Of a stretch of DNA of 64,000 nt, positions 54,101 through 62,517 are shown piece after piece (position 1 is the first letter of the stretch; each line of letters begins with the position of its first letter). Both the position numbers and the translations under genes were made by a program. Below the pieces are notes generated by a model that did no database searches, was not told the origin of the DNA, and worked only from the letters and a program-made list of their open reading frames with translations. The stretch covers positions 1 through 64,000 of the forward strand of contig JADJVL010000011.1 of the NCBI GenBank assembly GCA_016710635.1, in the 5' to 3' direction. The stretch is from Holophagaceae bacterium. Lineage in GTDB: Bacteria > Acidobacteriota > Holophagae > Holophagales > Holophagaceae.

Positions 54101-55957
54101 GCCCAGGGGTTGCGCAACCTGGTCTATGTCCCCATGGAAAGCGAAGGGATCCTCCAGGGTTTCGTGGCCCTTTCCGCCACCCAGCCGGGTCTCCTGACGC
54201 CGGACCACGCGGAGATCGCCCTCGACATGACGGACCAGCTGGCGGTGGCCCTCCAGCACACGCGCCTGAAGGAGGAACTGGAACGCGCCAACATCCAGCT
54301 CGAATCGAAGGTGGAAAAGCGCACGGCGGAGCTGAGCACCAGCCTCGCCACCCTGAAGGTCCTCGAATGGGAACTGCGGCAACGGGAAGCGGAGGCCCGG
54401 GCCGCCAGCGAGGCCAAATCCACCTTCCTTTCCTCCATGAGCCACGAGCTGCGCACGCCCCTCATCGGCGTCACCGGCATGCTGGAGGTGCTGCGGCAGA
54501 GCGCCCTCGACCCCCAGCAGCGCCAGGTGGTCGGCATCATCCACGAATCGTCCCAGAGCCTGCTGCACATCATCGGCGACATCCTCGACTTCTCGAAGAT
54601 CGAGGCGAACAAGCTGGATCTGGCCCCTCAGACCTTCTCCGCCCGGGCCCTGGTGGAATCCGTCTCCCAGGCCTTCCGCTCCGCCACCTCCGCCAAGGGC
54701 CTGTACCTCTTCGTCGAGCTGGAGCCGGACATCGCCCCGGCCCATGTCGCGGACGCCATGCGGCTCCGCCAGATCCTGAACAATTTCCTCAGCAATGCGG
54801 TGAAGTTCACCGAAAGCGGCTCCATCACCCTGCGGCTCCGCCGCCTCGCCGTCCGCGAGAGCCGCGAGGTCCTGGCCTTCGAAGTCGAGGACACGGGCAT
54901 CGGCATCTCCCCGGAAAGCCAGGAGAAGCTCTTCGCGCCCTTCACCCAGGCGGAGGCCAGCACCACCCGCCGCTTCGGCGGCACGGGCCTCGGCCTGGTC
55001 ATCTCCCGGCGACTGGCGGACTTGATGGGCGGCAGCCTCACCATGAAGAGCACCGTGGGGCAGGGCACCACCATGACCCTGGCCCTGGACCTGCCGGTGG
55101 GCGACGCGGCGAACCTGCCCAGCCGGGACCCCGGGGAGCTGGCCGCCATGGTGCCCGCCCGGTCCGCCCCCAGCATCGTGGAGGCGCAGCAGGAGGGCAC
55201 CCTCGTGCTCCTCGCGGAAGACCATCCCACGAACCGCATCGTCATCACCCAGCAGGTGAACCGGGCGGGCTTCGCCCTGGAGGTCGCCGAGGATGGCATC
55301 GAAGCCTTCGAGAAGTGGCAGAGCGGACGCTACGCCCTGCTGCTCACGGACCTCCACATGCCCCGCATGGACGGCTACCAGCTGACCAAGGCCGTACGGG
55401 AGTGGGAGCGGACCGAGGGCAGGCGGCGGGCGCCCATCCTGGCCCTCACCGCCAACGCCATGGGGGGCGAAGCCGAACGCTGCCTGGAGCTGGGCATGGA
55501 CGACTACCTCATCAAGCCCGTGACCATCCCCCTCCTGGCCGCCAAGTTGAATCGCTGGCTGCCCCAGGCCCAGGCCGCCATGGAAGTCCCGCCCACCCCG
55601 GGTGCGGACGCTCCTGCCCCGGAGGGCGGAGCGCCCACCCTCGAGCCCGGCACCCTCCTGGACCTCTGCGGCGGGGATGCCGCCGCGGCCCGGGAGATCC
55701 TGCTGGAATTCATCGCGACCACCGAGACGGATCTCGAAGAAATGGCGGCCGCCCTGGGCCGTCAGGACCGGCCCGGCCTCGTGCGCCAGGCCCACCGCAT
55801 CAAGGGCTCCAGCGCGATGATCGGCGCCCTCGCCCTGGCGGACCGGGCCCGGCGGCTCGAAGCCACCGCCAAGAACGAAGCCACCGGGTGGATGGACCTC
55901 CAGGCCCAGCTCGACGGAATGCGGGCCGCCCTGCGGGCCCTGGAGCGGGTAGGCTGA
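51107..55957 (+). CDS. giant hybrid histidine kinase (REC-PAS/GAF array-HisKA-HATPase-REC-Hpt)
   Basis: 1616 residues, cytoplasmic by the absence of membrane segments. Domains: receiver 1 (Asp55 in LLDVRMPGMDG), coiled coil, PAS (about 215-330), PAS (340-460), PAS (465-585), GAF (595-760), PAS (770-890), GAF (895-1060), coiled coil, HisKA with phospho-His1113 in SMSHELRTPLIGVTGMLEVL, HATPase (NNFLSNAVKFTESG, VEDTGIGIS, GGTGLGLVIS), receiver 2 (Asp1415 in TDLHMPRMDGYQL) and Hpt with His1563 in AHRIKGSSAMIG. It therefore carries a full phosphorelay. No separate response regulator follows, so the output is unknown. Confidence 0.93.
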   Translation: MKTAGPILVVDDTPLTLRLLADALRAGGHQVQTAEDGEEALALAAARPPDLVLLDVRMPGMDGFEVCRRLKARPESRDLPILFFSASADAAERLEGFRLGAVDFLALPIQPEELLARVATHLELRALRLRQQREAADLLRSNQDLSGELAAYRKAEADLQSLNQEMQDAQLATLNLMDDALEARSRQEAANAELRKEVLERQQATLALAESHERFELANRATFNVIWDWDLVTHAFWRNDQFESLFGYAREDVESSFESSTTRIHPEDLARIKAGLDRALASNAEFWSDQYRFRRKDGTYATVEDRAVITRDGKGSALRMLGAMRDITSRVEAERTLRDSEEKLRRIIEHSTQLFYSHTPDDLLTYVSPQAQAFFDTDPDDTLRPWTDFLTEHPANAIGVERTRAALETGRRQPPYELELRTKLGRKLWVEVQESPVLEAGRAVAIVGSLTDITESKRAQDQLRLQGGALEAAANAIVITDRAGIIQWANPAFTAITGYGTEEALGRKPGDLLKSGHHDAAFFRNMWEVLEAGRVWQGEIVNRRKDGSLYTEDMTITPLKDEGGEITHFVAVKQDISLRKQAEDELAKVNRSLRMLSACNEALVRAEQEQRLLEVICSTAVELGGYRMAWVGYAREDAAHTIEPMASAGDDHGYLAGITVTWSGSERSGRGPAGQAVRSGQAALFSDIEKAEDAMLWLEAMQKRGYRGVVGLPLRNGERSFGVLCLYSSERLDLGAKDLDLLQEMADDLAFGITNLRARAERRDAEAMLLEQASLLDKAHDAIIVKDLEHRVHFWNKGAERLYGWTSKEMLDRSVVGVLLEDGVHYKDAQRLLLADGEWSGRLQHVDKAGHLLDIECHWTLVRGDGDQPGSVLAIHTNVTEQVKAEAELKQYTERLEAMREIDAALLGARSTQELAQGALVRLRHIVPFERAAVVTFDNDFLEGTILAVDQDSPWRPLPGEIRPIGDFHDLRDLRSAPFLDLKDLDEVPRRPLEDLLLAQGLRNLVYVPMESEGILQGFVALSATQPGLLTPDHAEIALDMTDQLAVALQHTRLKEELERANIQLESKVEKRTAELSTSLATLKVLEWELRQREAEARAASEAKSTFLSSMSHELRTPLIGVTGMLEVLRQSALDPQQRQVVGIIHESSQSLLHIIGDILDFSKIEANKLDLAPQTFSARALVESVSQAFRSATSAKGLYLFVELEPDIAPAHVADAMRLRQILNNFLSNAVKFTESGSITLRLRRLAVRESREVLAFEVEDTGIGISPESQEKLFAPFTQAEASTTRRFGGTGLGLVISRRLADLMGGSLTMKSTVGQGTTMTLALDLPVGDAANLPSRDPGELAAMVPARSAPSIVEAQQEGTLVLLAEDHPTNRIVITQQVNRAGFALEVAEDGIEAFEKWQSGRYALLLTDLHMPRMDGYQLTKAVREWERTEGRRRAPILALTANAMGGEAERCLELGMDDYLIKPVTIPLLAAKLNRWLPQAQAAMEVPPTPGADAPAPEGGAPTLEPGTLLDLCGGDAAAAREILLEFIATTETDLEEMAAALGRQDRPGLVRQAHRIKGSSAMIGALALADRARRLEATAKNEATGWMDLQAQLDGMRAALRALERVG

Positions 55958-55983
55958 GCCCGCCCCCTGGAGGTGGGGCGGCC

Positions 55984-56760
55984 ATGCACCCGGAGCCCCT
56001 GAACATCCCGAGCCTGCAGGACACGATGAGTCCGGAGGAATGGCGGGTAAGGGTGGACCTCGCCGCCGCCTACCGGCTGGTGGCGGCCTTCGGCTGGGAC
56101 GATCTGGTCTTCACCCACATCAGTGCCCGCGTGCCAGGCACGGCGGACCAGTTCCTCATCAATCCCTACGGGCTGATGTTCGACGAGATCACGGCCTCGA
56201 GCCTGGTGCGCATCGACCTGGAAGGCCGGAAGCTCGACGACTCGCCCTTTCCCGTCAATCCCGCCGGGTTCACCATCCACAGCGCCATCCACGCCGCGCG
56301 CCACGACGCCGCCTGCGTGCTGCACCTCCACTCACCGGACGGCTGCGCGGTGGCGGCCCAGCAGGAGGGCCTGCTGCCCATCTCGCAGAAGTCCACCTTC
56401 ATCCTGGCAAGCCTCGCCACCCACGACTACGAAGGCATCGCCCTGCGGGAGGACGAGAAGCCGCGGCTGGTGAGGGATCTGGGCGACGCCACCTTCCTGC
56501 TGCTGCGCAACCACGGCCTCCTCACCGTGGGCCCAAGCGTCGCCGACGCCTTCGTGAGCATGTACATGTTCGAGACCGCCTGCACGATCCAGGTCCGCGC
56601 CCAGGCGGGGGGCGGCGAGCTGGTGCGGGTGCCCGACGCGATCCTCGCCGGCGCCCGGGCCGCGTCGCGCCAGGCCACCGGCGGCCTCAGCCCCGGGGCC
56701 CTGGCCTGGCCGGGGCTCCTGCGCCGGCTGGACCGGACGGACGCCAGCTATCGGACCTGA
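55984..56760 (+). CDS. class II aldolase/adducin family protein
   Basis: 258 residues. Zinc-binding pattern of fuculose-aldolase type: VLHLHSPDG (two His) and LLRNHGLLTVG (third His), with the early FTHISARVPG. Members are aldolases, epimerases or dehydratases on sugars; the substrate is unknown. The ATG is 26 bases after the kinase stop with GGAGG nearby. Convergent with the dehydrogenase below. Confidence 0.88.
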   Translation: MHPEPLNIPSLQDTMSPEEWRVRVDLAAAYRLVAAFGWDDLVFTHISARVPGTADQFLINPYGLMFDEITASSLVRIDLEGRKLDDSPFPVNPAGFTIHSAIHAARHDAACVLHLHSPDGCAVAAQQEGLLPISQKSTFILASLATHDYEGIALREDEKPRLVRDLGDATFLLLRNHGLLTVGPSVADAFVSMYMFETACTIQVRAQAGGGELVRVPDAILAGARAASRQATGGLSPGALAWPGLLRRLDRTDASYRT

Positions 56761-56765
56761 AGCGC

Positions 56766-57644
56766 CTACACCGAGGGAACGGGCTTCTCGCCGCTGTAGT
56801 CGTAGAAGCCCTTGCCGCTCTTCTTCCCGTGCCAGCCGGCGTCCACCATCTTCTTGAGCAGCGGGCAGGGGCGATACTTGGGGTCGCCGAGGCCCTCGTG
56901 CAGCACGTTGAGGATGAAGAGGCAGGTGTCGAGGCCGATGAAGTCCGCCAGGGTCAGCGGGCCCATGGGATGGTTCATGCCGAGCTTCATGATGCCGTCG
57001 ATCTCCTCGACCCCGGCCACGCCTTCGTGGAGGGCGAAGATGGCCTCGTTGAGCATGGGCAGCAGCACGCGGTTGGAGATGAAGCCCGGGCTGTCGTTGC
57101 AGACCAGGGGCGTCTTGCCCAGCTGCTTCGAGAGCGCCATCACCGTGGCGTGGGTCTCGTCGGTGGTGGCGATGCCGCGGATCACTTCGATGAGCTGCAT
57201 GACCGGCACCGGGTTCATGAAGTGCATGCCGATGAAGCGGCCGGGACGCTTCGTGACGGCGGCGAGTTTCGTGATGGAGATGGAGCTGGTATTGGACGCC
57301 AGGATCACCTCGGGGCGGCAGACGGCGTCGAGGGTCTCGAAAAGCTGCTTCTTGACCTCCCACTTTTCCGTGGCGGCCTCAACGGCGAAGTCCACAGCCT
57401 TGAAGTCCGCCAGGTCCGTGGTGGTGCGGATGCGGGCGAGGACGGCGTCCTTCTCGTCGGCCGTCATCTTCCCCTTGTCCACGCCCCGCTGCAGGTTCTT
57501 GGCGATGGTCGCCACGCCCTTGGCGGCGAACTCCGCCGAGATGTCCTGCATCAGGACGTCGAAGCCCGCCGCGGCGAAGACGTGGGCGATGCCGTTGCCC
57601 ATCTGTCCCGCGCCGATGACGCCGATGGTCTTGATCGAGCTCAT
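56766..57644 (-). CDS. 3-hydroxybutyryl-CoA dehydrogenase
   Basis: 292 residues, NAD(P)-dependent interconversion of acetoacetyl-CoA and 3-hydroxybutyryl-CoA. Rossmann GVIGAGQMGNGIAHVFAAAG, SNTSSISITKLA, the active-site His and Asn segment GMHFMNPVPVM, and EDRV-like region; the C-terminal PMGPLTLADFIGLD is typical. Paralogue of the diverged gene at 24896. Symbol left blank because hbd and paaH-type genes cannot be told apart. Confidence 0.93.
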   Translation of the reverse strand: MSSIKTIGVIGAGQMGNGIAHVFAAAGFDVLMQDISAEFAAKGVATIAKNLQRGVDKGKMTADEKDAVLARIRTTTDLADFKAVDFAVEAATEKWEVKKQLFETLDAVCRPEVILASNTSSISITKLAAVTKRPGRFIGMHFMNPVPVMQLIEVIRGIATTDETHATVMALSKQLGKTPLVCNDSPGFISNRVLLPMLNEAIFALHEGVAGVEEIDGIMKLGMNHPMGPLTLADFIGLDTCLFILNVLHEGLGDPKYRPCPLLKKMVDAGWHGKKSGKGFYDYSGEKPVPSV

Positions 57645-57715
57645 GAAAGGCCTCCAGAACCTTCAAGGATAGCGGTGGAAGGGTCTCGGCCCCAGCCCGC
57701 GGTCCGTGAAGCCGG

Positions 57716-58438
57716 TCACGGCGTGTCCGCCAGCAGGCCCGGCAGCTCCGACAGGCTGGCGATCTCCAGGTAGCCGTGGCTCGCGGCGCTGGCCCCTTCC
57801 ACCCGGTCGTGGGACCACTGGAGTTCGTAGGGCACGTGCACCGCCCGGCCACCGACCGCGAGCACCGGCAGCACGTCGGACTTGAGGGAATTGCCCACCA
57901 TCAGGAAATGGGCGGGGCCGATGCCGTGGCGCTTCAGGATGGCGGCGTAGGCCGCGGCGTCCTTCTCGCTCACCACTTCCACGGCCTTGAAGTGGGCGCC
58001 CAGGGCCGACCGGGCCAGCTTGGTCTCCTGGTCGAAAAGGTCGCCCTTGGTGATGACCATCAGCTCGAAGGTGCCGGCGAGCTGCGCCAGGGCCTCCGCC
58101 ACCCCGGGCATCAGGTCGATGGGGTGGTCCAGCATGGTCTTCCCCAGATCGAGAATGCGCTGGATCTCGGCGCCGCCGATGCGGCCCTCCGTCAGCTCGA
58201 TGGCGGTCTCCACCATGGACAGCATGAAGCCCTTCACTCCGTAGCCGTAGAGGCGCAGGTTGCGCATCTCGGCCTCGTGGAGGCGGCCGGCGATCCAATC
58301 CTCGTCGTGGAAGCCGCGGAGCAGGTCCACGAAGCGCGCCTGGGTCCCTTCGAAGAGGTCCTGGTGGCGCCACAGGGTGTCGTCGGCATCGAAGGCGATG
58401 GTCCGGATGTCCCGGAGGTCGTGGGGGCTGTTAGGCAT
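57716..58438 (-). CDS. HAD-superfamily hydrolase
   Basis: 240 residues. Motif I FDADDTLW (nucleophile Asp and DxDxT), motif II VITKGD, motif III Lys in VVSEKDAAAY, motif IV MVGNSLKSDVLPVLA. Helical cap between I and II, as in class C1 phosphatases (YjjG/HAD type). Substrate unknown, probably a phosphorylated small molecule. Divergent from the DoxX-like gene. Confidence 0.88.
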   Translation of the reverse strand: MPNSPHDLRDIRTIAFDADDTLWRHQDLFEGTQARFVDLLRGFHDEDWIAGRLHEAEMRNLRLYGYGVKGFMLSMVETAIELTEGRIGGAEIQRILDLGKTMLDHPIDLMPGVAEALAQLAGTFELMVITKGDLFDQETKLARSALGAHFKAVEVVSEKDAAAYAAILKRHGIGPAHFLMVGNSLKSDVLPVLAVGGRAVHVPYELQWSHDRVEGASAASHGYLEIASLSELPGLLADTP

Positions 58439-58485
58439 CGGGGGCGGCTTCCATCAGACTGGCAGGAGACATTGGAGCAAGAACC

Positions 58486-58842
58486 GTGGCCACATCCAAC
58501 CGCTCGTCCTGGGCCCTCCTCATCCTTCGCATCGCCGTGGGCTTCCTGTTCACCGCCTCGGCCCTGGTGCAGCTCCGCTACGCCGGCGGCGCCATCACCA
58601 TGGCCCACGCCATGAAGTGGGGCCTGCTCCTCCTCCAGGCCGTCTGCGGCACCCTGGTGATGCTCGGCGTGTGGGTCTCCGTGGCCTGCGTGCCCCTTTT
58701 CTGCCTCCATGGCTGGCCGGTGGTGCTGGCCCTGGTGCGCGGGGTCAACCCCACCGCCCTGCGGCACGAAGTCCTGACCCTGGCCTCCATCCTCGCCTGC
58801 GGCATCGGCGGGGCGGGAAAGTGGGGGCTGGGGCGAAGCTAG
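58486..58842 (+). CDS. small DoxX-like membrane protein
   Basis: 118 residues, four hydrophobic helices (LLILRIAVGFLFTASALVQL; LLLLQAVCGTLVMLGVWVS; LFCLHGWPVVLALVRGV; EVLTLASILACGIGG). Layout resembles DoxX/DoxD-like proteins. GTG start with GGAG upstream. The stop overlaps the tatC stop by four bases. Confidence 0.6.
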   Translation: MATSNRSSWALLILRIAVGFLFTASALVQLRYAGGAITMAHAMKWGLLLLQAVCGTLVMLGVWVSVACVPLFCLHGWPVVLALVRGVNPTALRHEVLTLASILACGIGGAGKWGLGRS

Positions 58843-59705
58843 TCTTCCGGTTCGTCCGACGGGTCGGCCGCCACCGGGGCTTCAGGCTCCGGGGGTGCCG
58901 GCCGAGGTCCCGGCGCGGGCTGCGGCAGCGCCGCTTCCGGCACGGCCTTCGGCTGGGCGGCCCACACCACCAGCACGGACACGAAGTAGAGCCCCAGCAG
59001 GATCACGCTGAAGAAGAGGGTGGTCACCACCAGGTCGCCGGGGGTCAGGAAGGCGGACACGAAGATGATCAGCACCGTGGCGTGGCGCCAGTACTTCAGC
59101 ATCCAGCGGGTGGTCACCAGGCGGAACTTGGCCAGGAAGAAGAAGAGCACCGGGAGCTCGAAGAGGATGCCGGTGATGAGCAGGGTGTAGAGGAAGAGAT
59201 CCAGGTAGCTGTCGATGTGGAGGTTCGCCCGCAGGGCCGCCTGGCTCGCCTCCTGGAAGAGGATGTCGCCGAGGAGTTTGATGGCGAACTTGTAGGCGAA
59301 GCCCGCGCCCGACAGGAACATGGCGCTGGTGATGAAGACGAAGGGCACCACGAAGCGGCGCTCCCGGGGGAGCAGGCCGGGGCGGATGAAGGCCCAGAGC
59401 TGGTAGAACAGGAAGGGCGCCACCAGGAAGGCCGCGGCCCACAGGGAAAGCCGCATGAGGCTGAAGAAGGGCTCCGCGAGGTCCGTATAGGCCCAGGGCT
59501 GCAGCTCGGCCAGGGGCTTGTGGGTCTGGTGGGCCATGGCCTCCAGGAAGGGGCGCTGGGTCCACTCCCAGATCCGGAACCGGAAGGCGTAGGTCAGGGC
59601 GAAGCCCACCACCACCGCGATCAGGCTGCGGGTGAGGCGCACGCGCAGCTCCTGGAGGTGCTCCCAGAAGGTCATCTGGTTGGCGGGCGTTTCGGGGATG
59701 GCCAT
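58839..59705 (-). CDS. tatC: Sec-independent protein translocase TatC
   Basis: 288 residues, six-helix core receptor of the Tat pathway that exports folded proteins with twin-Arg signals. Conserved TFWEHLQELRVRLTRSLIAV near the N-terminus, then AGFAYKFAIKLLGDILFQEA and ELPVLFFFLAKFRLVTTRWM. The tail is Pro/Ala/Glu-rich. tatA precedes it, separated by a hairpin; no tatB is visible. Confidence 0.96.
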   Translation of the reverse strand: MAIPETPANQMTFWEHLQELRVRLTRSLIAVVVGFALTYAFRFRIWEWTQRPFLEAMAHQTHKPLAELQPWAYTDLAEPFFSLMRLSLWAAAFLVAPFLFYQLWAFIRPGLLPRERRFVVPFVFITSAMFLSGAGFAYKFAIKLLGDILFQEASQAALRANLHIDSYLDLFLYTLLITGILFELPVLFFFLAKFRLVTTRWMLKYWRHATVLIIFVSAFLTPGDLVVTTLFFSVILLGLYFVSVLVVWAAQPKAVPEAALPQPAPGPRPAPPEPEAPVAADPSDEPED

Positions 59706-59720
59706 GGGCTTCCATCAGAG

Positions 59721-59754
59721 CACGGCCCGGGCGGCGTTGGCCGTCCGGGCCGTG
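59721..59754 (-). promoter_or_regulatory. hairpin between tatA and tatC
   Basis: 10-bp perfect stem CACGGCCCGG/CCGGGCCGTG (59721-59730 and 59745-59754) in the tatA-tatC spacer. No T tract on either side; may reduce read-through or protect the upstream mRNA. Confidence 0.4.
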
Positions 59755-59769
59755 GAGCGGGGGGCGGAA

Positions 59770-59949
59770 CTACTTCTTGTCGGCGACGACGTCTTCCTTC
59801 ACGGAGTCCGTCAGTTCCTTGCTGGCCTTCTTGAATTCCTGGATGCCCTTGCCGAGGCTCTTGCCCAGCTCGGGGAGGCGGGAGGGGCCGAAGAAGATCA
59901 GCAGCGCGATGCCGATCAGCAGCATTTCGGTGAGGCCGAGATTGCCCAT
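59770..59949 (-). CDS. tatA: Tat translocase subunit TatA/TatE
   Basis: 59 residues. N-terminal helix LTEMLLIGIALLIFFGPSRL, the FGPSRLPELGKSLGKGIQEF hinge and amphipathic helix, and a charged end. TatA forms the Tat pore with TatC, encoded just downstream. AGGAGACC lies before the ATG. Confidence 0.93.
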   Translation of the reverse strand: MGNLGLTEMLLIGIALLIFFGPSRLPELGKSLGKGIQEFKKASKELTDSVKEDVVADKK

Positions 59950-59989
59950 GGAGGTCTCCTGGATGTCCGTTGGATGCGGCGGCGCAGCC

Positions 59990-60340
59990 TCAGGTTGAAG
60001 GCAGCAGGTCCTTCAGGTTCAAAGTATCAGGCACTTCGAGCTCCATGCGAAGGAGGGCCTGGCCGTGGGTCTTGCCCTGGGCGTCGGTTTTCACCGATTC
60101 AGATCCGCCGCCGCCGAGGGAATCGTGCAGGATGAAGTTCAGTGCCTTGAGGTTCGGGACTTCGTAACGGTCCACGGCGCCCATGCAGATCTGGCCGAAG
60201 TGGGCCTTCACCCGGGCGGCGGTGACATTCTCCAGGATGAACCGGTAGCCGGCCTCCGTGTAGGCGATGAGGCCCACGTTGGAGCCGTCGCCCTTGTCTC
60301 CGGACCGGGCGTGGGCGATGGATTCGAGCAGGAGCTTCAT
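59990..60340 (-). CDS. AtuA C-terminal-domain-like small protein
   Basis: 116 residues: SIAHARSGDKGDGSNVGLIA, VKAHFGQICMGAVDRYEVPN, LKALNFILHDSLGGGGSESV, DAQGKTHGQALLRMELEVPD. This matches the ferredoxin-like C-terminal domain of AtuA (DUF1446) proteins, here alone without the main domain. AtuA functions in terpene-acid metabolism; the role here is unknown. Its ATG overlaps the stop of the UDP-glucose dehydrogenase gene (TGATG). Confidence 0.75.
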   Translation of the reverse strand: MKLLLESIAHARSGDKGDGSNVGLIAYTEAGYRFILENVTAARVKAHFGQICMGAVDRYEVPNLKALNFILHDSLGGGGSESVKTDAQGKTHGQALLRMELEVPDTLNLKDLLPST

Positions 60341-61701
60341 CAGAGGGTCCTCCGTCCGAGGCTGTGGTAGGTCCAGCCCGCGGCCTTCATGGCTTCGGGG
60401 CGGAAGAGGTTGCGGCCGTCGAACATGACCTTCGACTTCAGGGCCGCGCCGGCGGCCGCCAGGTCCGCGTTCCGGTACTCGGGCCACTCGGTGGCTACGA
60501 GGAGCGCGTCCGCGCCTTCGCAGGCTTGAAGGGGCTCCGCAGCGTAGGTGATGCGATCCCCCAGACGGGCGCGGATGGCCGGCATGGCCTCGAAATCGTG
60601 GGCGGCGACGGTGGCGCCCAGGGCGAGCAGGCCCTCGATGAGCTCCAGGCTCATGGCCTCCCGGATGTCGTCGGTGTGGGCCTTGAAGGCCAGGCCCCAG
60701 AGGGCGAAGCGCTTGCCGGCCAGGGGTGCGGGATCCCCGCCCTGGACGCCGTAGTGGGCCTTGATCTTGCGCAGCAGCACCATCTTCTGGTGGCGGTTCG
60801 CCTCGACGGTGGCGGTGAGGGTCTTCAGGCTGATGCCGTGCTCGCGGCCGGTCTTGAGGAGGGCCTGCAGGTCCTTGGGGAAGCAGGAGCCCCCGAAGCC
60901 CGGGCCCGGATTGAGGAAGGCCGGCCCGATGCGGTGGTCCGCGCCGATGGCGGCCTTGACGAAGTCCACGTCCGCGCCGACCTCTTCGGAAAGGGCCGCG
61001 ATCTCGTTGATGAAGCTGATGCGAAGGGCCAGCATGGCGTTGGCGGCGTACTTGGTGAGCTCGGCGGAAGCGGGGTCCATGCGGAACCACTTGCCCTTCG
61101 AGGCCTCCAGGAAGGGGGCGTAGAGCGCCTTCATCACGGCTTCGGCGAAGTCCGTGTGGCAGCCCACCACCACCCGGTCCGGCCGCAGGAAGTCCTCCAG
61201 GGCGGAACCCTCCCGCAGGAATTCCGGATTGCTGACCACCTCGAAGGGGCGGTCCTGACCGGCGGCCTCCAACTCGGCCTGGATGGCCTGGCGGACCCGG
61301 GCGGCGGTGCCTACGGGCACCGTGCTCTTGTCCACGACGATGAGGGGGCGGGCGCCGGGTGGGCGCAGGGGCAGGGCCCGGCCCAGGTCCGCGGCCACCT
61401 GGAGAATGAAGCGGAGGTCGGCGCTGCCGTCCTCGCCCATGGGCGTGCCCACGCAGATGAAGGCGGCGTCCGCGTCGGCGATGCCTTCTTCCAGACCGGT
61501 GCTGAAGGCGAGCTGGCCGCTGGCCAGGTGCTTCGCCAGGAGGCCGTCGAGGCCGGGTTCGAAGATCGGCGACACGCCCTGCCGGAGCTTCGCGATCTTG
61601 TCCGCGTCCACGTCCACGCCCAGGACCCTGTGGCCGGCCTCCGCGAAGCAGGCGGCGGCCACGAGGCCCACGTATCCCGAACCCACCACCAGTACCCGCA
61701 T
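60340..61701 (-). CDS. UDP-glucose 6-dehydrogenase
   Basis: 453 residues, oxidises UDP-glucose to UDP-glucuronate, a precursor for surface polysaccharide. NAD site VLVVGSGYVGLVAAACFAEA; catalytic Cys in NPGPGFGGSCFPKDLQALL; Lys/Asp pair region FINEIAALSEEVGADVDFV; C-terminal WGLAFKAHTDDIREAMSLEL. The downstream partner is the AtuA-like small gene. Commonly named ugd or udg. Confidence 0.94.
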   Translation of the reverse strand: MRVLVVGSGYVGLVAAACFAEAGHRVLGVDVDADKIAKLRQGVSPIFEPGLDGLLAKHLASGQLAFSTGLEEGIADADAAFICVGTPMGEDGSADLRFILQVAADLGRALPLRPPGARPLIVVDKSTVPVGTAARVRQAIQAELEAAGQDRPFEVVSNPEFLREGSALEDFLRPDRVVVGCHTDFAEAVMKALYAPFLEASKGKWFRMDPASAELTKYAANAMLALRISFINEIAALSEEVGADVDFVKAAIGADHRIGPAFLNPGPGFGGSCFPKDLQALLKTGREHGISLKTLTATVEANRHQKMVLLRKIKAHYGVQGGDPAPLAGKRFALWGLAFKAHTDDIREAMSLELIEGLLALGATVAAHDFEAMPAIRARLGDRITYAAEPLQACEGADALLVATEWPEYRNADLAAAGAALKSKVMFDGRNLFRPEAMKAAGWTYHSLGRRTL

Positions 61702-61821
61702 GCGGCCGTCCCTAAGAGCAGTTCCCGAGCAAAGGAAAACAGTGTACCGGGCCCGGGGATCCGGCCGTGAGGGCTGGTTTCCGGCCCAGCCTTGCTAGGA
61801 TGGAAGCTTCCCGGAGGATGG

Positions 61822-62517
61822 ATGCTGCTGCTGGAGCCGGCCAAGAGCGCGGGCGTGGATCTGCTCGAAGTGGTGCTCCATGCGGGCGCCGTGTCGAAGC
61901 TGGTGCTGCTGCTCCTCCTCCTGTTCTCCGTGGGGAGCTGGATCGTGATCTTCCAGAAGGCCGTCCTCCTCCAGCGCAGCCGCGCCGCCACGGAACGCTT
62001 CCGGACCTCGTTCCGCCGCGCCACCGATTGGCGGGAGCTCAAGCAGCAGGAGAGCTTCTACGCCCAGAGCCCACTGCTCGGGCTCTTCCACGCCGGCTAC
62101 GCGGAGGTCACCTACCAGCTGCGGGTCCCCGCCACCGGGGGCCGGGCCCAGGTCCGCAGCATGGAAGCCGTGGAGCGCGCCCTCCAGCGGGCCTCGGTGG
62201 TGGAGATGGGCCGCATGGACCGCTACCTCGGCGTGCTGGCCACCATCGCCGCCGTCAGCCCCTTCATCGGGCTCTTCGGCACGGTCTGGGGCATCATCGA
62301 CGCCTTCAAGGGCATCGGCGCCACGGGCAACGCCAACCTGGCCACGGTGGCGCCGGGCATCTCCGAGGCCCTGGTGGCCACCGCCGTGGGCCTGATGGCC
62401 GCCATCCCGGCCCTCATGGCCTACAACTTCTTCCAGGGCCAGCTCAAGCAGTGGCAGACGGAGCTGGACGACTTCGCCCTCGAGTTCATCAGCCTCTCCG
62501 AGCGCAACTTCACTTGA
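61822..62517 (+). CDS. TolQ/ExbB-type MotA-like proton channel
   Basis: 231 residues. Three-helix channel: an N-terminal helix (LVLLLLLLFSVGSWIVIFQK), then LGVLATIAAVSPFIGLFGTV-type helix 2 and GISEALVATAVGLMAAIPAL helix 3. It energises TonB or Tol-Pal via the proton gradient. GGAGG supports ATG 61822. No tolR/exbD follows; the next gene, a deacetylase, overlaps by four bases (TTGA). Confidence 0.9.
   Translation: MLLLEPAKSAGVDLLEVVLHAGAVSKLVLLLLLLFSVGSWIVIFQKAVLLQRSRAATERFRTSFRRATDWRELKQQESFYAQSPLLGLFHAGYAEVTYQLRVPATGGRAQVRSMEAVERALQRASVVEMGRMDRYLGVLATIAAVSPFIGLFGTVWGIIDAFKGIGATGNANLATVAPGISEALVATAVGLMAAIPALMAYNFFQGQLKQWQTELDDFALEFISLSERNFT

Noticed and set aside
51050..55795. 1581-residue open frame antisense to the hybrid kinase
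   Set aside because: High GC leaves long stop-free antisense frames. It has no domain pattern, while the sense frame has many exact motifs.
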